This document shows positions 11,538 to 22,800 of a DNA stretch of 64,000 nucleotides, piece by piece. Source of the DNA: Linum tenue (lineage: Eukaryota > Streptophyta > Magnoliopsida > Malpighiales > Linaceae). Each line of letters opens with the position of its first letter. The stretch's first letter is position 1. The notes below the pieces were generated by a model, which worked only from the letters and a program-made list of their open reading frames with translations, made no database searches and was not told the origin of the DNA. Made by a program: the position numbers and the translations under genes. Where the stretch lies: contig CAMGYJ010000005.1 in the NCBI GenBank assembly GCA_946122785.1, positions 87,600,547-87,664,546 on the forward strand, read 5' to 3'.

Positions 11538-12205
11538 TAGGGATGGCAACAAAACCCGAATCCACGGGTATCCACCCGATCCAACCCGGTCAACCCTGGT
11601 AAAATCTGTGTTGATGGGTTTTCGGCCGGGTTTGGGTTTAAACCTGCTTACTATTCACCGGATTGGGTTGGGTTTGGATTTAGGTAAACCCGATCCATGG
11701 GTACCCGCCCACACTCATATAATTTATTTTCTCGGTATATTTAATATTCTAAACTACTAATCTTATTTATGTTTGTGGAGACATGTCTAATTTTTTTCTT
11801 TCTAATTGTGTAGAATGAAGTTGATGTTATCGAGTGGAGAGTGAAGAAACTTAATTGAAAAGAAGAAGCATTCAATTAATCATGTTATTTATGGATAATT
11901 TGTGATTTGCTTCAATTTTCTTGAGTTTTCTAGATTGGTGTTGAATAATTTGTATAGTTAATTTGTGATTTGCTTGAATTTTCTAGAATGGTGTTTTATA
12001 TATGGATAATTTGTATTGAGAGATTGATATTTGACTTTAATTTTGATAGGAACTTGTTATTGTAAATTTTTTACAACACAAACCCGTGGGTACCCATGAA
12101 ATCGTGGATACCCAGCGGATTGGGTTGGGTTAGAGTTTTTCACGAATAAACCCATGGGTTTGGGTTTGGCAAAACCCAACCCAACCCGACCCATTGTCAT
12201 CCCTA
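11538..12205. mobile_element. Non-autonomous hAT element, 668 bp
   Basis: Exact 8-bp target duplication CTGTTAAT (11530-11537 and 12206-12213). Terminal inverted repeats start TAGGGATGGCAA on the left and TAGGGATGACAA on the right. Subterminal DNA carries many copies of GGGTTGGGTTT and CCCGTGGGTACC-like words on both sides, typical of hAT ends. There is no transposase frame. It sits just upstream of the RPL4 promoter. Confidence 0.93.
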
Positions 12206-12213
12206 CTGTTAAT

Positions 12214-12887
12214 GGCTTAATGCAGCGGGTAACCTAGTTCTCGTCTTAAATCCTCAGGTTATATATATATTTAATTATTATTAGCCAAACCTATCCCGCA
12301 TTTTTAAATATTAGTTAAATTTTTCAAGATATAAAATATTAGTCAAATCTTTTGTTGCGCACTAAAATATTAGTCATTTTTTTGTTACTGTTAATAATTT
12401 AATAACTCTTTTCTTAGTTAAAATACTAAAGTTTTGAAATGTTGTTCTCCATGTGTCTCTTCCAAGACAGTGTCATGTTGTCAAGTTAATATTACTAACA
12501 AATATGCTAATTGGGAGTTAACATTTGGCTAATATTGTCTATTTTAAAAGGTTTGGCTAATATTAAAAAATACGAGAAATGTTTGGCTACCAATTAGTAT
12601 TTACCCCTTCCCTGTAATATATTAGGAGTGTGCTGAGTCGTGCTATGCTATAGCTTTGAATATTAGATGGGTTGTAGGCTCAACCATGGACCACTTTTCT
12701 ATTCAGAATGACAATAGTGATATTAATTTCAAACAGAAGCTCATCTGTATTCCTCCAACCCTCACCTCCATATTTAATTTTTCGCAAAGACAGAAGTTTA
12801 CTCATCATCACTTTTATGTCGTAGAATGTTCCCAATACTACCCCCATCATAGACCCGAATATTAATTCGACTTTTTGTCGTCGATTA
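12214..12887. other. Intergenic, with a possible Mutator-like MITE
   Basis: Between about 12257 and 12607 the words AGCCAAAC...ATTTTTAAATATTAG on the left and their inverse on the right (12551-12597) form an imperfect inverted repeat of about 35 bp, and the right end reads GGGGTAAATACTAATTGG outward, like Mutator-type MITEs. No target duplication could be found, so this is tentative. The rest is AT-rich with no gene. Confidence 0.4.
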
Positions 12888-14296
12888 TGATTCATTCCTA
12901 ACTACACAAATAAAATCCCAACTAGAGCCCAAGTATAAACTCTAGTAAGTGTAGTATAGACAAGTGTTTTAAAATGTCAACCTGGGCTGGTCCATATATT
13001 CATATACTTCAACCGTTTAAAATGTTATCTAGCTATCGGTTTAGAGTGAAAACTAAGAAACAATTTAAAGTAAGCAAGAAATTAAATTGTGGTGGATTCT
13101 ATATGAGAAAATGTCACCCGAGTATTGCTCCCCCTAGCCTTATATTAAGTTGCAATAATCGAAACTCTAGTGCGGGATAGTGTGTTCTTATACCGCGAAG
13201 ATGGTGCAAATAGTGGAAAATTCCCACTCTCCTTGGCAATCGATTAAGGAAAAGCAATTAAGCTAGGAAACCTAGCTCTCTCAATCAATCAGCTAAGGAT
13301 TGCTAACCAATCCCTCGGAAGTTAATCCGAAACGCCGACAATAAAACACAATCCAATCGTGACGCTAAATCGATGCTTGAGGTGTGTCCCTAATTGCTCT
13401 AGAAATGGTTATCCAATTTTCCAAGAAGTGGGCAAGGAGGAGGTTTCCTCCTTCTAGGTCAATTTGACCCAAATGAGATATGGAACCTAACACTCACAAA
13501 TCATGAAAATACCTCAAGCATTATATTAAAACACACAATCAACACACATAGAGTTCAAAATCCAACAATCCATCACATTTCTAGGCTAGGGTTCACAATA
13601 CTCAAGTGAAAAAAAGAACTACTCCATAGATAAACTAGGGATTACAACAAAGAGGAGGGAAAGAACCATGATGTGGTATTTGACTTCCTTCCTTGTTGCC
13701 GAAATCACCATTGGGAGATGAAAACCTTCAATCCTCTAGCTAGGATCAAACCCTAACCCCCTTCTTCTCTCTTTGTTTGCCTGTTTCTCTCTCTAAAATC
13801 AGAAGAGAAGATGATGGCAATCTCTCACTAGGATCCTCCTTTCAAGTTTCAGCTTCCTTCTCCTTTTGTACTCCATTCGTGCGCTCATCATTGTCGATTA
13901 TCATGGGCGTGATCTCGAAGCCTCGCCCGTGATCTGGGGCAAAAGCGCACCATTTCATTTAAGGCCTTCGCGGACTAGATGGCATTATCACGGTCTCGCG
14001 ACCGTGACTACTTTTAGGCTCGCGAGGTGTACAAAACTTTCTGGATGTCGATGCTCTTCACGGTCGGTTGATTGTGACAAAGTTGCTCTAACAATGATCT
14101 TCACCTTTTTCCCTTTTCGATCCGCTTTCGTCCTTTTTCGTTCAACTATTGCTTCCAAGGCCAATCTCACATGATAGAACCTAAAACATGTTGGAAACAT
14201 ACATAACCTAGCGTAAAATCGAACCTTAAACGATGTAAATGCTCCCAAACACCACAAGAATACGGGGTGAAAACATGTGCAATTGGACCCCAATCA
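12888..14296 (-). repeat. Solo Athila-type LTR, antisense
   Basis: Read on the minus strand it starts TGATTGGGGTCCAATTGCAC at 14296 and ends GTTAGGAATGAATCA at 12888, 1,409 bp. Order and spacing match the LTRs of elements A, C and E: CACGCTAGGTT-like word near the start, a block with CACGGTC/GACCGTG motifs (14060-13900), a GAATGATTG-like region, AGGTTGACATTTTA and CTTGGGCTCTAGTTGGGAT near the end. There is no PBS beyond one end and no polypurine tract beyond the other, so it is a solo LTR. The flanks GATTA and GGCTA agree at only three of five positions. Confidence 0.8.
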
Positions 14297-14854
14297 GGCT
14301 AGTTGTGCCTCAATATGTCACCTACTACCACAACTCTGCAATAACTACCTTGCATGTCCCTTTCTCATTCAGATCCTTACCCTCCTAATTCTTTCCTTCT
14401 TCTCCTTCCTTTCTTGTTTTCATTCTCCGATTGAAACCAACCCCCTCTTCTTCTTCTTCTTCGATAAAAACTCCTAACTACAATTCTTTGTTCTTGCCCT
14501 CATCATACGAAAAGACGATTGAACAATTCTGAGAATGTATCATAGAAGAATCAATCTGGTAAGGATGATATGCTGGAGGGTTCCGGACATGCAACGACTG
14601 CATTTGGAGGAGGCGTGTTGGGAAAGAAGAATAAGACAAAGATAAAAGACTTCCTGGTCCAATTTTTGAATCCCTAGAATTGGAAGCTTTGGGTTTGCTT
14701 TCTTACTTCTTCTCCACAACCAGGTACATAATTTTGGTTGATGCTTCATGACGATAGGGGGAATCGTTTGGTATATTTCTATATACTGAGGTTTTATTCC
14801 CTTATGTGAGCTCAATGTGCAGTCAATACGTGTATATTTGGTTGGAGTTATATG
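14297..14854. other. Intergenic, pyrimidine-rich, no gene recognised
   Basis: CT-rich at 14380-14470 with a TTC microsatellite near 14447-14462. An open frame on the minus strand reaches into the neighbouring hAT element and matches no family I know. Confidence 0.4.
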
Positions 14855-14862
14855 CAATTGTG

Positions 14863-15763
14863 TAGGGGGTGGACAACAGGACGAGACAGGATACCTGGCC
14901 CGTTTGAAACGGGTACCCAATCCCGTTTGGAGATCAAAGTCCATCCCATGTCCCAACCCGTTTGGATAAACGGGTACCCATTACCCGAACGAGATGGATA
15001 ACGGGTATCCATATTACCCATAAATACCCAAAGTTTGAATCAAATTTTTTTTAACAAAAGTTTAAACTTAATTTGTACGTGCTTAACAATCACAAAATCC
15101 ATTCCAAATTCCCAATCACAAATACTCGGTTTGCAAACTACACATTCATGAACAATCACAACGCATAGAAATAAACATTCCAAGCACCCATAACAACTAA
15201 AAAGAGCTGTTGGTTGCTACTGTTCTGCTTAAAATAAAAAGCTCCATTCGACAATTCGAACTGGGGAGGCAAGCTGCTGTTGTTCTGCTGCCCACCCTGC
15301 TTTTGCAAGCTGCTGCCCACCATCGAGTTGCTGCTGTTCAAGCTGCTATCGCCTGCTGCAAATCAGCAGTTCCATTATCAACAAATTAAAGGGAGAAGCA
15401 GGGCACAAAAAATCACCAAGTGTTCTACATAATAACAACACAGTCAAGGGGAAAGCCGGGCATAAAAATCCAGCAAATGTCACCCAAAAATCAAAATACA
15501 CACATTATGGAAAAACTGAAACAAATCAAAGTAGAGAGGAAGGAAGATGGGCATGGGCCTGTGTAATTTTTGAATGGGTAAAACGGGTACCCATATTACC
15601 CAAACGGGTATTTGCAGGTAACGCGTGGGTACCCATTGTGGAAATGTACAATCCCAAGTCCCGTCCGTTAATAATTTTACGGGTAATATGGGTACCCGTA
15701 ACCCAAAAAAAACGGGAAGGGTACGGGTATACCCAAATACCCGTTTTCCGTTGCCCACCCCTA
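14863..15763. mobile_element. Non-autonomous hAT element, 901 bp
   Basis: 8-bp target duplication CAATTGTG (14855-14862 and 15764-15771). Ends TAGGGGGTGGACAAC and, read from the other side, TAGGGGTGGGCAACGG. Subterminal arrays of ACGGGTACCC on both sides. The middle (15150-15360) is a CTG/CAG-rich stretch with a 61-codon minus-strand frame rich in Gln, Asn and Ser; it could be a captured host fragment but I do not recognise it. Confidence 0.92.
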
Positions 15764-15771
15764 CAATTGTG

Positions 15772-16150
15772 CTTTGGAGGTTTGATAAGTTAAATTGATC
15801 TTGATCTCCACTAATTAAATGATTTTGGTTTGAATTCATGTGAAGGAACTGAAAGTAAGCAAAAGAATTGAAGAAACAGGATGCATAAGAAAAAAGGAAA
15901 GCTGCAGTCGTGTGGAGAGAAACAGGGATGCAATCATCATCTAGTCAGCTTCCTGGCCATGTGAGGCAACCCAACGTAGGTTTGTATTTCTTTTCCTTAT
16001 TTTTTTCCTTGTGTGTGTGTGTGTTAGAGTGAAGTATGTGAGTTTGAATGGTCACTGTGCCCATGGTTGGTGTGTTTTTTATCGATAAATGTGTTGTGTT
16101 TGAGTTTGGGGCACAATTGAATCGATGAAGTTTGAAAATTGGTGAAATTC
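15772..16150. other. Intergenic with a GT microsatellite
   Basis: No gene is supported. A (GT)n tract lies at about 16010-16024. The sequence passes without a clear border into the Athila relic that follows. Confidence 0.4.
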
Positions 16151-16440
16151 CTTTTTTTGCACACATCACGATTTTGGTGTAATGTTCACGACCTCAAATT
16201 GTGAAGATTACAACCAAACCCTAAGGTAGATAGAGATTCTACCAAAGTTGCAGACATCAAGTTTTGCATGCAATGTTCACGGGCATAACCCGTGGTATTA
16301 AATGTACCATGATGGCAGCCCAAAACTCACCATTTTCAGCTGAGATCACGGTTTGCATGTTAGGATCACGGTCTGAGACCATGAAATTAGCACCAAAGCC
16401 GTGATCTTCGACCTGGAGCAGTATAAAAATGGTGTGAAGC
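16150..16440 (+). promoter_or_regulatory. Motif array and TATA-like box upstream of the env-like ORF
   Basis: Contains ATCACGATTTTGG, TTCACGGGC, ATCACGGTTTG, ATCACGGTCTGAGACC and GCCGTGATC, followed by TATAAAAAT at 16432-16440. The array resembles the U3 arrays of the LTRs at 25510 and 28540, but here it is internal and lies just before the env-like ORF. Promoter activity is inferred, not shown. Confidence 0.45.
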
Positions 16441-17182
16441 TCACAAAAGTCAAAATTTCAATTCGTCGTAATCGTTAGAAATTTTCACCAGAAATCATTT
16501 TCCCATACGGTTCTTCGTCGATCTAATATACTTCCGGGCACCCAATCCAAAAACCAAGCACATACCCATTCTTCCCTAGCCAAGGCGCACCTTCACCAAA
16601 GTTTTGGGGATATTTGGACTCGACTTTGCCGCTAGCGACTTTGTTTCTCATCCAGCCTTGTGAAATGCGTATGTGGGCATGTTTACCTTTATTGGAACTT
16701 AAGTGTGGGGGAGCTAATTTTCTACCAATGTGCTTTTTCTAATGATTGTTTGTTTCCACGTATGGTGCTTGTTGTTTGATACTTTTGCAGGATGGTTGAC
16801 CCGATGTATGAGTATATGCATTATTTGGTGGATCATCCGGACTACAGGCCCCGGTATGAGTCATGACAAAATGGGGATATCAGACCCCATTGGTGCCTCG
16901 ACCTTGATATTTTCGATCGTTTCCATTGTCAGGCTATGATCTTAGTAGCCATTGCTCCTCCCCAGTGGCACCAACTCCTCAACCTTGATGAGCCAATTTT
17001 TTGGGATTTGTGCTTGGAATTATATTTCAAATTCGTCCACGAGCAACCTAGAGGAAACCCCCCCCCCCCCCCATATGTGGAGTTCAGGATGGGTGGATTC
17101 CATCACAAAGAGCACTCCTTCTGAGCGGGGCACACCAAGGGGACTCAGTTGAGACCCTAGTGCAGGATCCTCCACATGTTGT

Positions 17183-17392
17183 CATTGGCGGAGCCATGTT
17201 GTTGAATGTGGGGTCAATGGACCCCACTTGGAAGGTTAGGCCAACGTCAAAAAATGCAATTTTTCAAAGGAGGAGAATGAGAATTGAACTTTGGACCCCA
17301 TGCTTCAAACTCAACACCTTTACCTTTAAGCCATAAGCATTATTTGATTAAATATTGGACCCCACAATACTAATTTCCTGGCTACGCCAATG
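17183..17392. mobile_element. hAT MITE, 210 bp
   Basis: Terminal inverted repeats CATTGGCGGAGCCA and TGGCTACGCCAATG (one mismatch in 14) with an exact 8-bp target duplication CATGTTGT (17175-17182, 17393-17400). It has no coding capacity and is inserted in the env-like pseudogene. Confidence 0.93.
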
Positions 17393-17443
17393 CATGTTGT
17401 TGATCCATTCATTGGTCCCGAGTTTGCTAGCTTAGGGGGCAGG

Positions 17444-17851
17444 TAGGGGTGTACATGGCTCGGGTGGGTTGGGTTTTGACCACTTTAGTCACCCAACCCA
17501 TACACCACGGTTTACACATCATGAAATCTAAATCCACCCAATAAAATCATGACCCAACGGTTTGGATCAGTCCGGATTGAAGTCTAATCCCAAACAAAAC
17601 TCAACCCAACCCAAACAAACAAATTTTTCAACATTTTAAGCAAAAGTAACAGTGGGAAAATAAGAGCAAGAGGCATCATTACTTTACCCTCTTCCCTCTA
17701 TATATTTGTTTACTTGTCTACGTATCTGTGAAGCATCATTTAATGGCCTCATTCAACAAGATCCGGACCCACCCACCAATTAATGAAACCGTCCATCTCT
17801 GGTTGGGTTTGAGTTGGTGGGACGGGTCATGTGCCGCTTTGTTCACACCTA
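17444..17851. mobile_element. hAT MITE, 408 bp
   Basis: Starts TAGGGGTGTACATGG and ends GTTCACACCTA; 8-bp target duplication GGGGCAGG/AGGGCAGG (17436-17443, 17852-17859; one mismatch). Subterminal GGGTTGGGTTTT and its inverse. It sits 52 bp from the MITE at 17183-17392, in the same pseudogene. Confidence 0.87.
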
Positions 17852-18429
17852 AGGGCAGGTCACCCTCCGCAGGATGGTGACACTTTAAACGATGGGTCGA
17901 CCAAGGGAGCCTCTCCATTTGAGAGCAGTTGATGTGATGAACTTTTCTAGGATTTTGGACAGCCCGCGAGTATACACGATGCATCTGGGCCCAGTCATCA
18001 CTCGACCTGCTCGATACTTTGGAGGGGACTAGGGCAATGTGAAGATCTTTTCAGTGGAGACACTCCACCACATGAGGCTAGTTTGCATCGAGAGTGGCAT
18101 CGAGTACACCCATGGCCTCAAACCCTTTGTCACTTTCAGACCAGTGATGGAAGAGGTTCTAAAGCCACCCCAGAGAGCTCCACCATCACGCTGATGTGGC
18201 CATACCAGTGATTCTTTATCATCTGGAGTCGGACCTTCTTCCTCGAGAAACCTTGAAGCCTAAGTCTCTGCACTCGAGGAGGAGTTTACATGAGTTTCTT
18301 CCCAGATTGCCCGAGAGCATGACACAAGGAGACATATATTCATGTAGGGCATCATCTTCCAGGACCCTGAGTGGCAACCTTCACCTCCTTTCCAGGGTAG
18401 TTACCTTCTGAGTGCCATGTTGGCATCAT

Positions 18430-19800
18430 AGTACCTTCATGTTCCTTCTCCCCGCTTTGACTCTACATTTCACTTTTGTTATTTCTATGTGTTAAACTAG
18501 GAGACATTTTAGTATGCTATATAGCATTGATGCTTTAATATACTTAGAGTCATTAGATCTTGTTATAAAATACCGGTAACGAAAATAAGAATTAAATTTT
18601 TTTGAAATCCAATCGAGGAAAAGGTGATTGAGCTTGTCGATGTCAATAGACTGGACTCTACTCTTCAGTAGTGGGATTTCACCACGTCTCTTCGTCAATA
18701 GTGAAGGGGTTGAGTAGCACCGACGGCGCCAATGAACCAGCATCTGAAATAGGGCGACGGTGACGGCGAACCAGCACCTGAAATAGGGCAACGACGACAC
18801 TGTGGGTCTCTTTGTCGATAGTGAAGGGGTTGAGCTTCAACGACGGGAATGCTGGACCATCTTCTAAAATAGGGCGATGGCGACAGTGTGTTTCAACTTT
18901 CCTCTTCTGCAATTGTGTTTCGTGGTGGGTCTCTTCGTCGATAGTGAAGGGGTGAGCAATCGCGATTGTGTTCTGCAATTTTGGAGTCTCTTCTGATGGA
19001 TGCTTTATCTTCTGTTCGCCCTGCTTTAGTATTGTGTGAATGATTGTAGGGCTACATCGTTTACCAAGTGGGTGTGAGGCGTGGTGGAAGGAAGAGACCA
19101 GTTCCTAAGGTATTGTGTATAGGAAGCCCACAAACCAGGGTATGACTCGGCTCAAGTTCCAGCGTAGCAAGCAATCACTTACAGAGGAACGTGTTGGAGG
19201 AAGCTTGGTGGACTCAAGGTTCTCAATTCTTACTGGATCAACAAGGTATGTACAGTTGGACACTACATTTAACTTCATTGTAACTTATATTCAGCAGAAC
19301 AATGAAGAATTGAATCAATAGTGTTGATAGATAGACTGAATGAGATTCCCTATTAGTTGGCTTATTTTGATTTGATTGCTCATTGTTGATGTTGTTTTAG
19401 AAGCCTTGCTTAGCATTGAGCAACATGGATATGGAATCTGCTTTTGTTTCACTCTATCTTGTTTAACATTGATTTCCTTTCCCATTCGACGAAATGAATC
19501 AATAGATTGCTTTGTCGGGAATGATTTCTCCCTGTAATTTACTAATACAAGTTGCTTGTTGTTGGGGGTTAGAATTATTAAACCATAGGATCTTTAGTTA
19601 GGCATCCATCATACTCATATCATGATGACCAAACCAAACCCAAAAATGCATAGGCACAACAATGCACTATTGTTGTTGTTGGTCTATGCTTTGCTTTTGC
19701 ATTACTATAGCTAGCGATATCGTCTTGGATGCATTGGGCTATGAGAAAGCCGAGTGCCAAATGATGAATGAGGAAATAGCCCATTAAGAGCAACTGAACT
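18430..19800. other. Unclassified sequence between Athila fragments D and A
   Basis: No gene is recognised. It holds the three-copy repeat at 18600-18978. An open frame at 19115-19321 (68 codons) has no known signature. The region could be host DNA or eroded TE. Confidence 0.4.
18660..18978 (-). repeat. Three-copy ~120-bp degenerate repeat with a shared peptide motif
   Basis: Words like TCGTCGATAGTGAAGGGGTT recur near 18690, 18813 and 18933, about 123 and 120 bp apart. On the minus strand all three copies lie in one 99-codon frame and read HPFTIDEETH, NPFTIDKETH and NPFTIDEETW, with further similarity between units (HRPILEDGP versus HRRPISDAG). Whether this is or was coding is not known. Confidence 0.6.
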
Positions 19801-19826
19801 CTATCTCCCTTGTGTAGGCCGACCGG

Positions 19827-22800
19827 ATGTCTTGTCTAGAGGAGCTAGTGACCACCTTTGTTGACTCCATCTCTAAGAAGTTTGAAAAAATTGAGAGGTT
19901 CATAGGGGAGGCGGCAGAGAAATTCTCAACCATAGAGGTAGGATTGCAAAGTCACCAATCACTCTTGACAACCTTGACTACAAGTATGGGGATTATCTCG
20001 CAAGTAACTCTTTCTTAGAAGCAATTCGATGAAGTGGGAGTAGGGGCGGTTACTTTTCGAAGTGGGAGAGAAGCGAAGGAGCTACCTCTGAAGAAGAAGC
20101 CGTCCGAGACAGAAGAGCAAGATGGAGCCGGTAGTTTCCCCGAACAACAAGGGGGCACAAGCGCAATCAAAGGGGAGAAGGTCGATTCGATTCCTCCACT
20201 GGAGCAGAGGAGGGAAAAAGCAACTCCAGCTATTCCCTACCCTTCTCGGCTCCGAAATGACCGCACAACGACAGAGTTTGCCCACTTCATGGAGTTGATG
20301 AACCAGTTGAACGACCTTCTCACCAACAAGAAGAAGCTGGAAGGGATGGCTACAATCACCTTGAATGAAGAGTGCTCGGCCATCCTGCAGAACCACCTGC
20401 CCACAAAGCGCAAAGATCCATGGAGTTTCACTATCCCTTGTTTTATTGGCAACATGTGCATAGGATAATCCTTGGCGGACCTAGGAGCAAGTATATAGGT
20501 GATGCCTTAAAGGTTGTTTCAAAATTTAGACCTAGGTGAACCTAGAACTACCAAGATGTATTCAGTTGGCGGATAGGTCCATTGTGCGGCCTAAGGGTGT
20601 TGTTGAGGACTGACTTATTAAGGTAGGGCCTCTCATTTACCCGGTTGATTTCGTCATTCTAGACATTGATGACAACGTCGATGTCCCCCTTATCCTAGGT
20701 AGACCTTTCTTAGCTACCGCCAAGGCCTTGATTGATGTGCATGAGGGAAAGTTAGTGCTTAGGGAAGGGGAGGAAGAGGTTACCTACTCTATTGACAAGA
20801 GCATGAAGTTTTCTCACCATCATGATGATTTTGATTACCCTGACGAGGTGTTTGATTTCATGGAGGCACTCGCATCCGCGGGTGCCTACCCTTCTGACCC
20901 TTCTGAAGAGTATTGTTTAGTAGGGACGAACATGGCAGAATCTCCGGAGGAGGTAGGCCAAATTCTACGAGATTAGGTGGTGGAAGCCTTGCCCTAAATG
21001 CCTAAAATCCCTAACTCCTTGAAGGAACCATCCGAGTTGGAGTTGAAGCCTTTGCCTCCCCATCTTGAGTACGCCTTCCTGAGGGACGATGGCAAACTCC
21101 CAGTCATCATCAACTCCAATCTTACACCAGAGCAAAAGACTGAGTTGATTGAGGTCTTGCGTCGTCACGAGTGGGCAATCGCATGGAAGATCATAGATAT
21201 CCGAGGGATCAGACCAACCTTTTGCTCGCACAAGGACATCTTGGAAGAAGGTGCAAAGCTGGTTCGTCAATCGCAAAGGCGTTTGAATCCTAACCTGGAG
21301 GAAGTAGTAAAGGAGGAAGTAATCAAGATCTTGGATGCCGATATCATCTATCCCACCTTGGACAGTCAGTGGGTGAGCCCAATACAGTTGGTCCCCAAGA
21401 ATGGAGGGATGACAGTGGTAGCCAATGAGAAGGAAGAGCTTATACAAACAAGAATGGTGACCGGGTGGTGGGTGTGCATTGACTACCGGCGATTGAACGA
21501 TGCCACTCATAAAGATCATTTCCCTTTTCCCTTCATCAATAAGATTTTGGAGAGGCTCGCTAGGCATAATTATTACTATTTCCTGGATGGGATGTCGGGG
21601 TACTTCCAGATCCCGATCGCCTCAGAAGATCAAGCCAAGACAATGTTCACCTGCGCTTTAGGGACATTTTCTTAAAGGCGCATTCCGTTTTGATTTTGCA
21701 ATGCCTTAGCCACATTCCAGAGATGCATGGTGGCCATCTTTGATAAAATCGTGGGGGAGATGTGTTCATGGATGGCTTATTGGTATTAAGAGATTCATTC
21801 TCTCACTGTCTTGCCAACCTGGAGAAGGTCCTTGAGCATTGTGAAGAAACCAATTTGGCTTTGAGTTGGGAGAAGTCACATTTGATGGTGAGAGAGGGCA
21901 TTGTGTTGGGGCACAAGATTTCAAAGAAGGGAATTGAAGTGGATTGAGCCAAGGTTGAAACAATAAGCAAGCTTCCTCCACCAACAATGGTCAAGTGCAT
22001 CAGGAGTTTCCTTGGGCATGCGGGATTTTACCGACAATTTATTGAGAACTTCTCAAAGATTGCATTACCACTAACAAAGCTTTTGGAAAAGGATGCTCCC
22101 TTCCTTTTCACAAAGGAATGTTTTGAAGCGTTTAACATCCTCAAGGCGAAGCTCACGAATGCCTCCATAATGGTCTCGCTAGATTGGAGCCTTCCTTTCG
22201 AGCTTATGTGTGATGCTAGTGACTATGATGTGGGAGCAGTGTTGGGACAAAGGTGGGGTAGGCATTTTCAATCCATTTGCTACGCTTCCAAGACATTGAA
22301 TGATGATAAGGAGAATTATACAACTACCGAAACAGAGTTGTTGGCAGTAATCTTTGCTTTTGACAAGTTCAGGTCTTACCTTGTGCTTTCGAAGGTTATT
22401 GTCTACATTGAACACTCCGCCATTCGTTGCTTTATGAACAAGGCCGATGCCAAGCCCCGCCTAATCCGATGGATCCTACTTCTCCAAGAGTTTGATGTTG
22501 AGATCAAAGACAAAAAAAGGGCTGAAAATCTTGCAGCGGACCACCTCGCGCGACTCGAAGGACCGGGAGGGAGCACCTCTCAAAGAGAGATAAATGACAC
22601 TTTCCCCGATGAACGTTTGTTCGTGCTTGCAACTGTTGAGAATGCCTCCCCTTGGTTTGCCGACTTTTCCAATTACTTGGTTGGAAGGCAACTGCCAAAG
22701 GGGATGAATACGAATGGGAAAAAGAAGTTCTTCTCCGATCTCCGATACTACTTATGGGACCAACTTTTTCAGATTATAGCCGATGGGGTCATTCGAAGGT

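Larger units (their letters stand above)
16795..18190 (+). pseudogene. Athila env-like (ORF1, PF03078-type) pseudogene
   Basis: Reads MYEYMHYLVDHPDYRPRYE from about 16804, then after a shift DIFDRFHCQAMILVAIAPPQ and FWDLCLELYFKFVHE to about 17045, and downstream of the MITEs LGPVITRPARYFGG (17976-18020) and ETLHHMRLVCIESGIEY (18055-18110). This order is that of the Athila ORF after pol, a protein of unknown function sometimes called env-like. It is broken by stops, frameshifts and the insertions at 17183-17392 and 17444-17851. Confidence 0.65.
16150..18430 (+). mobile_element. Athila-type fragment D (promoter-like array and env-like region)
   Basis: Plus-strand internal piece of a gypsy/Athila element without LTRs or pol. 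It begins with a block of CACGGT-type motifs and a TATA-like word, then CTTAAGTGTGGGGGAG (16700), then an env-like coding region broken by two hAT MITEs. The same order is seen in element B at 45740-48380. Borders are approximate. Confidence 0.7.

Noticed and set aside
19115..19321. 68-codon frame between Athila fragments
   Set aside because: No recognisable domain and no start context; not enough to call a gene.
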